64,000 nucleotides of DNA from Pseudonocardia sp. MH-G8 (GTDB lineage: Bacteria; Actinomycetota; Actinomycetes; Mycobacteriales; Pseudonocardiaceae): the NCBI RefSeq assembly GCF_002262885.1, contig NZ_NKYF01000001.1, positions 806,001-870,000 of the forward strand, given 5' to 3'. The position numbers and the translations under genes were made by a program. The notes under the pieces are model-generated. The model was not told the DNA's origin. It did not search any database and saw nothing but the letters and a program-made list of their open reading frames with translations. Below, piece by piece: positions 1 through 8,556 of this stretch (position 1 is its first letter; the number at the start of each line of letters is the position of its first letter).

Positions 1-1218
1 GACGCGTGCGACACCGACGAGCCGGCGCTGTTGCCCGCGCCGGGAACCGCTCCCGGGCACCGCGCCGCCTGCATCCGCAGCGGCGAGCTCGCGGCGGCCG
101 ACGCCGAGGGCGGTGAGCTCGCCGCCGAGGTCTACGCGGCCACGGCGGTGGACACGTCGGAGATCACGTCCGTGCCCCGCACCGACCGCGACGTCGTGCT
201 CGGCGTCGACGCGCTCGTCAAGCACTTCCCGGTGCGCACCGGGAGCGTGCTCCGGCGCAAGGTCGGCACCGTGCACGCCGTCGACGGCGTCAGCTTCGAC
301 GTGCGGGCGGGCGAGACACTCGGCCTGGTCGGCGAGTCCGGCTGCGGCAAGTCCACCACCATCCTCGAGATCATGGGGCTCGAGCCGCCGATGGGCGGCG
401 CCGTGCAGGTCCTCGGCTCGGACGTCGGCACGCTCACGAAGGACGACCGCAGGCGCATCCGGCGCGACATGCAGATCGTGTTCCAGGACCCGATGGCCTC
501 GCTCGACCCGCGGCTGCCGGTGCGCGACCTCATCGCCGAGCCCATGGAGATCCAGGGCTTCCCCCGCGCGGAGATCGACCGCCGCGTGCCCGAGCTGATG
601 GCCCTGGTGGGCCTGCGGTCCGAGCAGATCAACCGGTACCCGAGCGAGTTCTCCGGCGGCCAGCGCCAGCGCATCTGCATCGCCCGCGCGCTGGCGCTGG
701 AGCCGAAGGTGCTGGTGCTCGACGAGCCGGTGTCCGCCCTCGACGTGTCGATCCAGGCCGGCGTGCTCAACCTGCTCGACGAGCTGAAGGTCCGGCTCGG
801 GCTCGCCTACCTGTTCGTGGCGCACGACCTGTCGGTGGTGCGCCACATCACCGACCGGGTGGCCGTGATGTACCTCGGCAAGATCGTCGAGATCGGGGAC
901 GTCGACCAGGTCTTCGCCGCGCCGCAGCACCCGTACACACAGGCGCTGCTCTCGGCGATCCCGGTGCCCGACCCCGAGGTCGAGCGCCACCGGGAGCGGG
1001 TGCTCCTCCACGGCGACCTGCCCAGCCCGGCCGACCCGCCGTCGGGCTGCCGGTTCCGCACCCGCTGCCCGCTGTTCCGCACACTCGACGCCGACCGGCA
1101 GGCCCGCTGCATCGGTGAGGAGCCGCCCCGTGACCAGGCGCAGCCCGCGGAGGGTGGCGCGCAGGATCCGGACCACGAGGTGGCGTGCCACTGGGCCCGG
1201 GTCGAGACGGTCGTCTGA
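1..1218 (+). CDS. Fused peptide ABC transporter ATPase (DppD-DppF type), 5' part outside window
   Basis: The frame is open from base 1. The first ~30 codons (a Cys-Asp-Thr-Asp stretch, then an RAAC motif) look like the end of an oligopeptide-type C-terminal domain (oligo_HPY), so a first ATPase half probably lies upstream. A complete second ATPase follows: Walker A GESGCGKST near codon 111, ABC signature SGGQRQR near 218, Walker B VLVLDEP near 237, the H-loop VAHDLS, and a second oligo_HPY domain with GCRFRTRCP. Proteins of this family power import of di- or oligopeptides, or nickel, through DppBC-type permeases. A TTG at 31 could be called as a start, but the upstream homology argues against it. 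The binding-protein gene follows after 26 bp, consistent with one operon. Confidence 0.88.
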   Translation, partial: DACDTDEPALLPAPGTAPGHRAACIRSGELAAADAEGGELAAEVYAATAVDTSEITSVPRTDRDVVLGVDALVKHFPVRTGSVLRRKVGTVHAVDGVSFDVRAGETLGLVGESGCGKSTTILEIMGLEPPMGGAVQVLGSDVGTLTKDDRRRIRRDMQIVFQDPMASLDPRLPVRDLIAEPMEIQGFPRAEIDRRVPELMALVGLRSEQINRYPSEFSGGQRQRICIARALALEPKVLVLDEPVSALDVSIQAGVLNLLDELKVRLGLAYLFVAHDLSVVRHITDRVAVMYLGKIVEIGDVDQVFAAPQHPYTQALLSAIPVPDPEVERHRERVLLHGDLPSPADPPSGCRFRTRCPLFRTLDADRQARCIGEEPPRDQAQPAEGGAQDPDHEVACHWARVETVV

Positions 1219-1244
1219 CGACCGCCGTACGCACAGGAGGAACG

Positions 1245-2936
1245 ATGGGACCGTCACGACGAGGAGTGCGGCTGGCCGCCATGGCCGCGGTCGCCGCGCT
1301 CACGCTGGCCGGGTGCGGCGGCGGGGGCGGAGGGGGCGGCGCGGGCGACGTCACCGGCGGCGCCCCGATGGCCGGCAACGACATCAACCCGGTCGACCCG
1401 GCGCAGCTGCGGCAGGGCGGGCAGTTCCTCTGGCCGCTGGCGAGCCTGCCGCCCCAGTACAACCGCAACCAGCTGGACGGCACCGAGCGCGACACCGCCG
1501 ACGTGATGGACGCGATCATGCCGAACATGTTCCGGGGCGACGCCCAGAGCGTGTACCAGCCGAATCCGGACTACGTGGAGTCGGTGGAACTCACGAGCAC
1601 CGACCCGCAGGTCGTGACGTACACGCTCAACCCGAAGTTCGTGTGGAACGACGGTCGCCCGGCCGACTGGACCGATTTCGACGCCCAGTGGAAGGCGCTC
1701 AACGGCAGCAACCCCGAGTTCCAGGTCGCCGGTACCACGGGTTACACCGACATCGCGAACGTCGCGCAGGGCGCCACCCCGCAGGAGGTGGTGGTCACCT
1801 ACGCGCACAAGTACGCGGACTGGAAGGGCAACTTCCTCCCGCTCTACCCGCGGGAGACCAACTCCGATCCCACCGCGTTCAACGAGGGCTGGCTCAGCCA
1901 GCCGATGCCCGGCGTGGGCGCAGGCCCGTTCGTGTTCGACAGCATCGATCCCTCGGCGCAGCGGCTCACCCTCGTGCCCAACCCGAAGTGGTGGGGCGAC
2001 AAGCCGAAGCTCGACAGCATCGTCTACGTCGGGCTCGACCCCGCCGCGCAGCCCGAGGCGTTCGCCAACGGATCGCTGAGCTGGGTGGACATCGGCCCGA
2101 GCGTGCCCACCTTCCAGCGGGTCCAGCAGGTGCCCGGCGCCGTGGTCCGCAAGTCGAACGGCCGGAACTACCGGCACATCACGTTCAACGGCGCGCCGGG
2201 GTCGTTGCTGGAGGACCCCGCCCTGCGGCTGGCGATCATGAAGGGGATCGACCGGAACATCCTCACGCAGTCCCAGATCGGCCCGATCGTCCCGGAGGCC
2301 ACACCACTGGGCAACCACCTCATCGTCGAGGGGCAGGCCGGCTACGAGGACCACTCCGGTGTCGTGGCCTTCGACCCGGAGAAGGCCAAGGCCGAGCTCG
2401 ACGCGCTGGGCTGGACGCTGCAGGGCGACGTGCGCATGAAGGACGGCAAGGCGCTCAACATCCGCAACGTGATCCCGACCGGCACCACGGTGAGCGAGCA
2501 GGAGGCCAAGCTCGTGCAGCAGCAGCTCGCGGCGATCGGCGTGCAGGTCACGATCGACTCGGTGCCGCTGAACAACTTCTTCGAGCAGTACGTGAGCACC
2601 GGCAACTTCGACATCACGCACTTCTCGTGGCTCGGCACGCCCTCGCCGATCAGCTCCTCCAGCGGGATCTACCGGCTCGCGGGCGAGATCGGCCAGAACT
2701 ACGGCCGGATCGGCAACGAGACGATCAACCAGCTGCTCGACCAGGCCAACCAGGAGCTCGACCCGGCGACGCAGGTCGACATCATCAACCAGCTCGACCA
2801 GGAGGTCTGGAACACCGGGCACTCACTGCTGATCTACCAGCGGCCCGACGCGGTCGCGGTGCAGGGCAACGTGGCCAACTTCGGTGCGTTCGGCTTCGCC
2901 GAGCCGGACTACACGAAGATCGGCTTCAGTCAGTAG
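1245..2936 (+). CDS. ABC transporter substrate-binding lipoprotein, family 5
   Basis: The predicted 563-residue protein starts at an ATG preceded by a strong AGGAGG. The N-terminus is a lipoprotein signal: basic MGPSRRG, a hydrophobic core, then the lipobox LAGC near residue 23. An unusual run of about eight glycines follows the lipidated cysteine. The rest resembles the SBP_bac_5 family (DppA/OppA), which binds peptides outside the membrane and delivers them to the permease. It directly follows the ATPase gene, so it is probably the receptor of the same transporter. The substrate cannot be told from sequence. An in-frame start at 1185 would overlap the ATPase gene and lose the clean signal peptide. 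Confidence 0.9.
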   Translation: MGPSRRGVRLAAMAAVAALTLAGCGGGGGGGGAGDVTGGAPMAGNDINPVDPAQLRQGGQFLWPLASLPPQYNRNQLDGTERDTADVMDAIMPNMFRGDAQSVYQPNPDYVESVELTSTDPQVVTYTLNPKFVWNDGRPADWTDFDAQWKALNGSNPEFQVAGTTGYTDIANVAQGATPQEVVVTYAHKYADWKGNFLPLYPRETNSDPTAFNEGWLSQPMPGVGAGPFVFDSIDPSAQRLTLVPNPKWWGDKPKLDSIVYVGLDPAAQPEAFANGSLSWVDIGPSVPTFQRVQQVPGAVVRKSNGRNYRHITFNGAPGSLLEDPALRLAIMKGIDRNILTQSQIGPIVPEATPLGNHLIVEGQAGYEDHSGVVAFDPEKAKAELDALGWTLQGDVRMKDGKALNIRNVIPTGTTVSEQEAKLVQQQLAAIGVQVTIDSVPLNNFFEQYVSTGNFDITHFSWLGTPSPISSSSGIYRLAGEIGQNYGRIGNETINQLLDQANQELDPATQVDIINQLDQEVWNTGHSLLIYQRPDAVAVQGNVANFGAFGFAEPDYTKIGFSQ

Positions 2937-2940
2937 CCGC

Positions 2941-3906
2941 GTGACGCGTGGCAGTGCGGCGGGCGGAGGACGCAACGGCATCCTCCGCCCGCTGCGGCAC
3001 GGTCTCCTCACGACCGGCCTCGTGCTGCTCGTGTGCGCGGTGCTGGCCGCGTTCGCGGGGACAGCACTGGCGTCCGCGTCGGCCCGGCTCGCCACGGCCA
3101 CCGGCCGCGCCGTCGGTGTTGTCGACGGGGTGCGCGACGACGGCGCCGTGCCGGTCCGCTGGACGCCGCCCGGGGCCACCGAACGGGTCGACGCCGTGCC
3201 GGTCGCCGGCACCCCGCCCGCCTCCGGCACCCGCATCGAGGTGGCGTTCGATCCCGCCCGGCCGGACCGCCCGCTCGTTCCCGGCGCCGAGGAGCTGGTG
3301 GCCGCCGACCGGGCGCTCACCGCGCTCGCGCTCACCGTCGTCGTCGCCGTACTGGTGCTCGGCGTGCTGGCCTGGCAGGTGGTGACCCGCCGGCGCGCCT
3401 TCGGGCAGCCGGCGCGCACGGTGGCGGTGCGGCGCGTGCGGTGGCAGGCCGGTCTCGCCACCCGCAGCTACCTGGAGACCGACACGCACCCGCGGCGCTT
3501 CCTCCCCGTCCACTTCGACCCGGTGCTGGTCGGGCTCCCCTCCCCCACGGCCGCCCGCCTGCATGGTGACCCGCTGCGGGACCGGTGGGTGGCGGCCACC
3601 GTGGCGGGCCCCGACGGCGAGCGGCCGCTCGTCCCGTCCGGCCCCGTCCGCACCGAAGAGCCCCGGGGCCGCCGCACCGACAACGCCGCCCGCCCCGACG
3701 ACACGGCCCCCGCACGCGCGGCCACCCTCGCCCGCATGCGCAGGCAACTGCGCGCCGACCTGCCGCTGGTGGTCCCGGCCCCGTTCCTCGGCCTGCTCTG
3801 GACCTACGTCGACCGCGGCAGCCCGAGCACCTGGCTCGCGGTCACGGCACTGGCCGCAGCCCTCGGCCTCTGGCTCGCCGCCCTCCGCGGCTCCGACCCC
3901 AGCTGA
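2941..3906 (+). CDS. Membrane protein of unknown function, DUF3592-like
   Basis: A GTG start four bases after the binding-protein stop gives 321 residues. Hydrophobic segments lie near residues 19-42, 122-145 and 287-315. Between the first two is a ~75-residue extracytoplasmic region rich in Val, Pro and Asp, resembling the small beta domain of DUF3592-type proteins. The tight spacing suggests co-transcription with the transporter, but I have no evidence for a role in peptide uptake. An extended in-frame start at 2884 would overlap the previous gene and adds arginine-rich sequence without homology. Confidence 0.6.
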   Translation: MTRGSAAGGGRNGILRPLRHGLLTTGLVLLVCAVLAAFAGTALASASARLATATGRAVGVVDGVRDDGAVPVRWTPPGATERVDAVPVAGTPPASGTRIEVAFDPARPDRPLVPGAEELVAADRALTALALTVVVAVLVLGVLAWQVVTRRRAFGQPARTVAVRRVRWQAGLATRSYLETDTHPRRFLPVHFDPVLVGLPSPTAARLHGDPLRDRWVAATVAGPDGERPLVPSGPVRTEEPRGRRTDNAARPDDTAPARAATLARMRRQLRADLPLVVPAPFLGLLWTYVDRGSPSTWLAVTALAAALGLWLAALRGSDPS

Positions 3907-3917
3907 CCCCGCCACCG

Positions 3918-4422
3918 AGATCGTTCCGACCCGCACACCACGGCGCGTCGGCAGCGCTGGTGTGCGTGTCGGAGCGATCAGGCCGCACGAGCCGTACACC
4001 AGCGCCCCCGGTGCGACGCCGACGCGCGACTCGGACCGATCAACCGGCGCCGACGCGCGACTCACCCCACCGATGACTCGCGACGACCCGGCCGAACTGA
4101 TCGTTCGACCCGTACACGAGCACGGTCACGACGACGCCGCGGTACTTCTCGCACCGATCACGGTGGCCTGATCGAAGCGACCCGCACGCCACGGCACCAC
4201 CGACCACCACCACGCACGACTCGCACCGATCACCGGTCAAGATCGGCCCGACCCGCACACCACCGCCCACCGACGACCGTCAGGTACGACTCGCACCGAT
4301 CACCAACTCGTGATCGGACCGAAGCGCACACCACTGCCCCAGCGACCACCGCCACGTACGACTCGCACCGATCACCGAGGTGCGAGCGGGTCGGCCCGCA
4401 GCCACCGTCACGTACGACTCGC
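3918..4422. repeat. Array of about six palindromic intergenic repeats (family A)
   Basis: This gene-free stretch is filled with related units of ~65 bp at ~70-bp spacing. A typical unit opens with (C)TGATCG followed by GACCCGCACACCAC and closes with ACGACTCGCACCGATCAC. Closing elements lie near 4145-4161, 4217-4233, 4287-4303 and 4359-4375. The two ends are approximate inverted repeats, so each unit can fold into a hairpin. The first unit (3918-3979) has 22-base arms matching at 20 positions. Similar units occur near 10.0, 39.5 and 40.4 kb. Small minus-strand frames here repeat a GDRCESY motif, which simply reflects the repeat, so I do not call them genes. Confidence 0.8.
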
Positions 4423-4437
4423 GGTGTCCACATCCGA

Positions 4438-4462
4438 GCCGCGCACCACTGTGGTGCGCGGC
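4438..4462. terminator. Hairpin after the acyl-CoA dehydrogenase operon
   Basis: Arms GCCGCGCACCAC and GTGGTGCGCGGC are perfectly complementary around a single T. The hairpin lies 27 bp beyond the stop of the minus-strand dehydrogenase gene. There is no T-run, as is usual for GC-rich actinobacteria. Confidence 0.55.
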
Positions 4463-4488
4463 ACGGACGGATCAGTGCTCCCGGCCGG

Positions 4489-5508
4489 CTACGCCGGGAT
4501 CGTCAGGTCCGCGATCCGCGCGCGGTGGACGCCGGCGTCGCCCCACTGGGCGGCGAGGCGCTTGGCGCGCTTGTAGAAGAAGTGCGCCTCGTGCTCCCAG
4601 GTGTACCCGATGCCGCCGTGGTACTGGATCATCGCCGCCGTCGACTGGAGGGCCACGTCGCTTGCCTTCGCCTTCGCCACGCTGACGGCCAGCGGCGCGT
4701 CCGGTAGCCGCTCGTCGACGGCGTGCGCGGCGTAGAGCGCGGCGTGCTCGGCCATCGTCACCCCGACGTGCAGGTCGGCGAGCGCGTGCTTGATCGCCTG
4801 GAACGAGCCGACGGGCACGCCGAACTGCTCGCGCTCCCGGTCGTAGGCGACGGTCCGGGTGAGCGACTCGCGGGCGATGCCGACCAGGTCGGCCGCGACG
4901 AGCACGGTGGCCCGGTCGACCAGCTCCTCGACGGCCTCCGCGCTCGCGCCGGGCAGCGTCTCGCCCGCGCCCGCGTCGAGGTCGGCCAGTCGGGTGGTGC
5001 CGTCGTAGGAGCCGCGTGGTGTTGCCGTGGCGCCCTCCACCAGCGCGAGGCCCTCGCCCGAACGCGCGACCACGACGTCGGCCACCGCCCCGTACTCGAC
5101 GGCCGGCAGCACGCCCGGCGCGGCGCCCCGCAGGGTCAACGCCCCGACGGCCTCGCCCGCGGCGAACCGGGGCAGCCAGGCCGCCTTCTGCGCGGCGGAG
5201 CCCACGAGCCGGACGGCCTCGGCCGCCAGCACGGTGCCCCGCCACGGGCCGGGCGCCACACCCGCGCCCAGCGCCCGGGCGATGACCTGCGCCTCGACGA
5301 GTCCGAGGCCGAGGCCGTCGTGCTCCTCGGGCACGAGGGCGGCGAGCCAGCCCTGCTCCCCCGCTGCCTTCCACAGCGCGTCGGGGTTGCCATCGGACTC
5401 CGGTGCCTCCACGACGGCGCGCACGGCGTCCAGGTCGAACCGCTCGGCGAGGTACCCGCGCACCGCGGCGTCGAACTCGCGCTGGTCCTCGGTGAGTGCG
5501 AAGAACAT
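4489..5508 (-). CDS. Acyl-CoA dehydrogenase, smaller subunit-like
   Basis: The 339-residue protein begins with the family's N-terminal helices (FALTEDQREFDAAVRGYLAE) and ends with the C-terminal alpha domain containing YHGGIGYTWEHE. Members oxidise acyl-CoA thioesters at the alpha-beta position using FAD. At 339 residues it is shorter than a classical enzyme (~380-400), and it lies 10 bp downstream of a full-length homologue. Such short/long pairs are the hallmark of the alpha2beta2 acyl-CoA dehydrogenases known from actinobacterial steroid side-chain degradation, where each active site is shared between subunits. That this pair forms such a heteromer is inferred from arrangement and lengths; the substrate is unknown. 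Confidence 0.88.
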   Translation of the reverse strand: MFFALTEDQREFDAAVRGYLAERFDLDAVRAVVEAPESDGNPDALWKAAGEQGWLAALVPEEHDGLGLGLVEAQVIARALGAGVAPGPWRGTVLAAEAVRLVGSAAQKAAWLPRFAAGEAVGALTLRGAAPGVLPAVEYGAVADVVVARSGEGLALVEGATATPRGSYDGTTRLADLDAGAGETLPGASAEAVEELVDRATVLVAADLVGIARESLTRTVAYDREREQFGVPVGSFQAIKHALADLHVGVTMAEHAALYAAHAVDERLPDAPLAVSVAKAKASDVALQSTAAMIQYHGGIGYTWEHEAHFFYKRAKRLAAQWGDAGVHRARIADLTIPA

Positions 5509-5518
5509 GACCGGCTCC

Positions 5519-6700
5519 CTACCGAGGCAGGCCGAGCACGCGCTCGGCGGTGACGTTGCGCTGCACCTGCGACGAGCCGCCCCAGATCGTGACCGACCGG
5601 GACCACATGGCCTGCGCGTGCAGCGGCCGCAGGTCGATGCCGTCGACCGCGTCGAGCGTGGCGTCCTCGCCGAGGACGTGGTCGTAGACCTCCCAGAGGT
5701 CCTGGAACGCCTCCGACCACTGCAGCTTGGTCATCGACGCCTCGAACCCGAGGTCGCGGCCCTGCTCGACCTGGGTGAGCACGTGCATCGCGTGCAGCCG
5801 CAGGCACTCCAGCTCGGTGAGCACCCGGGCGAGCTCGTCGCGCACCACCGGGTCGCGGTCGCGGCCGAGCTTCCTCGCGACGGCGGCGATCTCGTCGTAC
5901 TGCCGCCGGAACTCGGTGTACTGCGCGATCCCGGACGCGCCGCGCTCGAACGACAGCAGCAGCATCGCCGTGCGCCAGCCGTCGCCGATGTCGCCGAGGG
6001 AGTCGGTGACCGGGACGCGGGCGTCGTCGAAGAACACCTCGCCGAACTCGCTCGCCCCGCTCATCTGCTTGAGCGGGCGGGCGTCCACGCCGGGCTGGTG
6101 CATGTCGATCAGCAGCATCGAGATGCCGCGGTGGCGCTGCGAGCCCGGCTCGGTGCGGACCATGGCGAAGATCTTGTCGCCGTGCACGGCGTTGGTGGTC
6201 CACACCTTCTGCCCGTTGACGACGAAGTCGTCGCTCTCCCCGCTGCCGTCGCGCACGCCGCGGGTGGAGATCGCCGCGAGATCGGAGCCTGCGCCGGGCT
6301 CGGAGAAGCCCTGGCACCAGATCACCTCGTTGCGCAGCAGCGGGCCGATGATCTCCTTCTTCTGCGCGTCACTGCCGATGGCCATGACGGTGGGCGCGAG
6401 GAAGGTGAGGCCGAGCGCGTTGACGGTGCGCGGTGCGTTCGCCTGCACCGTCTCCTCGTCGTAGATCGCCTTCATGCCCGGTGTGCCGCCACGCCCGCCG
6501 TACTCGGTGGGCCAGGAGATCCCCGCGAACCCGGCGAGGGCCTTGTCGCGCTCCCAGTCTCGGCGCACGCGGAAGCTCTCGTCGTCGCCGAGCGACTCCC
6601 AGAACCCCGGACGCGTCCACTCCGGCGGGATGTTCGCCTGCAGCCACGACCGCAGCTCGCGACGGAAATCCTCCTCCGCCTGCGTGTAGGTCAGATCCAT
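5519..6700 (-). CDS. Acyl-CoA dehydrogenase, larger subunit-like
   Basis: The 393-residue protein starts at MDLTYTQ, chosen because GAGGAGG lies just upstream; an in-frame extension to 6742 shows no homology. It has the full fold: N-terminal helices, the FAD/acyl-CoA motif FSEPGAGSDLAA near residue 130, VNGQKVWTTNA near 160, and the C-terminal WGGSSQVQRNVTAERVLGLP. It is the first gene of a two-gene minus-strand operon with the shorter homologue and probably forms a heteromeric dehydrogenase with it. No regulator or thiolase neighbours reveal the pathway. Sterol, branched-chain or fatty acid catabolism are all possible. Confidence 0.9.
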   Translation of the reverse strand: MDLTYTQAEEDFRRELRSWLQANIPPEWTRPGFWESLGDDESFRVRRDWERDKALAGFAGISWPTEYGGRGGTPGMKAIYDEETVQANAPRTVNALGLTFLAPTVMAIGSDAQKKEIIGPLLRNEVIWCQGFSEPGAGSDLAAISTRGVRDGSGESDDFVVNGQKVWTTNAVHGDKIFAMVRTEPGSQRHRGISMLLIDMHQPGVDARPLKQMSGASEFGEVFFDDARVPVTDSLGDIGDGWRTAMLLLSFERGASGIAQYTEFRRQYDEIAAVARKLGRDRDPVVRDELARVLTELECLRLHAMHVLTQVEQGRDLGFEASMTKLQWSEAFQDLWEVYDHVLGEDATLDAVDGIDLRPLHAQAMWSRSVTIWGGSSQVQRNVTAERVLGLPR

Positions 6701-6831
6701 CGCGGCCTCCTCGCACGCTCGGCGCTCCTCACCCGGCCCCACCCTGGCATACCCACGGGTAACCAGCGTGGTGCGGCCGAATCACCTGACGGTGGGTGAG
6801 CGAGATGTCCGTTCACAGGTACGCTCCGCAC

Positions 6832-7074
6832 ATGCACACTGAGCGGGTGACGGTGAGCCTGCCGGCCGAGCTCGTGGCCGAGGCTCGAGACGCCGTGCGG
6901 CGGGGCGCCGCACGCAGCATGTCTTCCTACATCGCCGATGCCGTGTCCGCACGGCAACTGCGGGACCGATCGCTCGCCACCCTGGCCGACCTCTACGGCG
7001 GTCCGCCACCTCCCGACGAGCTCGCCGAGGCGCGGCGGACGCTGCGTCTGATCTCGCGCGCGGCCGCCGTCTGA
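6832..7074 (+). CDS. Ribbon-helix-helix antitoxin-like protein (VapB/CopG type)
   Basis: From the ATG at 6832 the product has 80 residues (91 from the GTG at 6796). The start TERVTVSLPAELVAEARDAV is a typical ribbon-helix-helix beginning: a short basic beta strand, then an amphipathic helix. A SMSSYIADAVSAR helix follows. The C-terminal half would be the toxin-binding tail. It is followed 28 bp later by a PIN-domain gene, the usual order for type II toxin-antitoxin modules. Such antitoxins neutralise the partner and autorepress the operon, but I see no clear operator. Confidence 0.7.
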   Translation: MHTERVTVSLPAELVAEARDAVRRGAARSMSSYIADAVSARQLRDRSLATLADLYGGPPPPDELAEARRTLRLISRAAAV

Positions 7075-7102
7075 TGTCGGCGCCGGCCCGTGGGGTCGCC
7101 GC

Positions 7103-7495
7103 ATGATCGGCGGACGGGTCCTCGACGCCTCCGCCCTCGTCGCGTTCGCCATCGGACGTCCGGTCTACGTCCGGGCCCTCGTCTGGGCGGCGGTCGAGGA
7201 GAACATCGTGCTGGCCGTACCGAGCACCGCGCTCGGGCGCGCCTGGGCGCTGCTCGAGCCCGAGCACCACGCGGCGCTGGAGGTCCTGCTCGGCCTGCCC
7301 AACACCGTGATCGACGAGTTCGGCCCCGCGTCCGCGCAGGAGTCCGGGCTGCTGCTGGCCGCGTCGGGCCACGACGACATCGTGGCGGGTCAGGTCGCCT
7401 CGAGCGCGCGGCGCCGCGGCTGGCCCGCCGTCACCGGCGAGCCGGGCACGTTGCGCAAGCTCGACGCGTCGGTGGCGATCGAGGAGCTCCCCTGA
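7103..7495 (+). CDS. PIN-domain toxin-like ribonuclease (VapC type)
   Basis: The 130-residue protein has the PIN opening VLDASALVAFA with the first conserved acidic residue. Further acidic residues sit near GHDDIVAGQVA and in TGEPGTLRKL, where VapC proteins usually carry an aspartate. PIN toxins cleave tRNA or rRNA using Mg2+ held by three or four acidic residues. With the ribbon-helix-helix gene before it, this is probably a VapBC-like pair. The glutamate in place of the usual aspartate near the C-terminus leaves its activity open. Confidence 0.68.
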   Translation: MIGGRVLDASALVAFAIGRPVYVRALVWAAVEENIVLAVPSTALGRAWALLEPEHHAALEVLLGLPNTVIDEFGPASAQESGLLLAASGHDDIVAGQVASSARRRGWPAVTGEPGTLRKLDASVAIEELP

Positions 7496-7500
7496 CGGAG

Positions 7501-8268
7501 TCAGGCGGTCAGGCGGGCACGCAGGTGGCCGAGTGATCCCTCGTCCACGCCGTTGGCCAGCAGCCAGCCCGCCGATCCGCCCACTCCGTTCGTGCCGTAC
7601 TCGGCGTCGAGGTGCGCGAGGACCGCTGCCATCGCCTCCGCCCGCGGGAGGTGCGGGGTGAGGTCCTCCGGCATCGGCTCGCCGGACGCGGCCGTCCAGC
7701 GCCGGAACATCGCCTCCACCTGCTCGGCGGAGAGGGCGTAGTCGGCCACCACGGCGGCGCGCTCGACCCCCACCGCGTCCAGGACGAGCGCCACGAGCAC
7801 GCCGGTGCGGTCCTTGCCCGCCGCGCAGTGCACCAGCGCGGGGCCCGCGTCGACGGCGGCGAGCCTGCGTACGCCGGTGACGACGTTGTCCGCGCGGTCG
7901 CGCAGGTAGCCGAGGTAGTTGTGCACCAGCGGGTCCACGTCGTCGGACTCGGGCAGCTCGCGGCCCTCCTCCGGGATGAAGGACAGCGCCACGGTCTCGA
8001 CGCCGGCGCGCGCGACGGGAGTGGGACCGTCCCGGTCGATCTCGCGCTGCGTGCGCAGGTCGAGCACGAGCCGCAGCCCGAACTCGTCGACGAGGTGGGT
8101 GACGTCGGCCGGTGTGCAGTGCCGCAGCGATCCGCTGCGCAGCAGGACGCCGGAGCGCGTCGTGCCGCCGTCACGTGTCGGCAGCCCTCCGACGTCGCGG
8201 ACGTTGTCGAGACCTTCCAGGGCGAGCCAGCGCTCCACGGGTGCAGCCACACCGCCACCCTCGCCCAT
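7501..8268 (-). CDS. Tyrosine-protein phosphatase, PtpB-like
   Basis: The protein contains the catalytic P-loop HCAAGKDRTG (Cys-X5-Arg) near residue 150, and an N-terminal GLDNVRDVGGLPT motif characteristic of the tyrosine/serine phosphatases related to mycobacterial PtpB. The Lys and Asp in the loop (AGKDRTG) are also found in enzymes acting on phosphoinositides. The start is uncertain: ATG at 8268 gives 255 residues, while GTG at 8250 has a better GAGGG upstream, and an extension to 8355 looks unconserved. It is convergent with the PIN gene and overlaps nothing. Confidence 0.82.
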   Translation of the reverse strand: MGEGGGVAAPVERWLALEGLDNVRDVGGLPTRDGGTTRSGVLLRSGSLRHCTPADVTHLVDEFGLRLVLDLRTQREIDRDGPTPVARAGVETVALSFIPEEGRELPESDDVDPLVHNYLGYLRDRADNVVTGVRRLAAVDAGPALVHCAAGKDRTGVLVALVLDAVGVERAAVVADYALSAEQVEAMFRRWTAASGEPMPEDLTPHLPRAEAMAAVLAHLDAEYGTNGVGGSAGWLLANGVDEGSLGHLRARLTA

Positions 8269-8556
8269 CGGAGGCCCGACCCGCCAGAGGCGGGACGCGC
8301 CCCGCGCGCGCATACCCCGCAACGGTGCGCGGGCCGACCCCGGAGCGTCCGACACGGCCGATCATGCGGCGGCCGGTCATCCGCCTGTGCGCGCAGGTCC
8401 CCGCTGTGCGGAGCGATCATGGCGCGGGCGCCGGGCGAGGAAGGACCGCCACCGGGCGCACGTGCCGGGCGAGTGCGCGACACCACACCGTAGGCTGCGG
8501 CGGATGAGTGGCCAATGATGGTCACACAGTGACGCCGCCCGGACCCGAGGAACTCG
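8269..8556. other. Intergenic region between divergent genes
   Basis: These 288 bp separate the divergent phosphatase and pyruvyltransferase-family genes and must hold both promoters. No clear operator or repeat was seen. A GAGGAA ribosome-binding site precedes the ATG at 8557. Confidence 0.5.

Noticed and set aside
1115..2944. Long plus-strand frame overlapping the binding-protein gene
   Set aside because: Arg/Ala/Gly-rich shadow in another frame; the lipoprotein frame has the ribosome-binding site, signal and family match.
4040..4433. Two overlapping minus-strand frames with repeated GDRCESY-type motifs
   Set aside because: The repetition comes from the palindromic DNA repeat units; there is no ribosome-binding site and no family.
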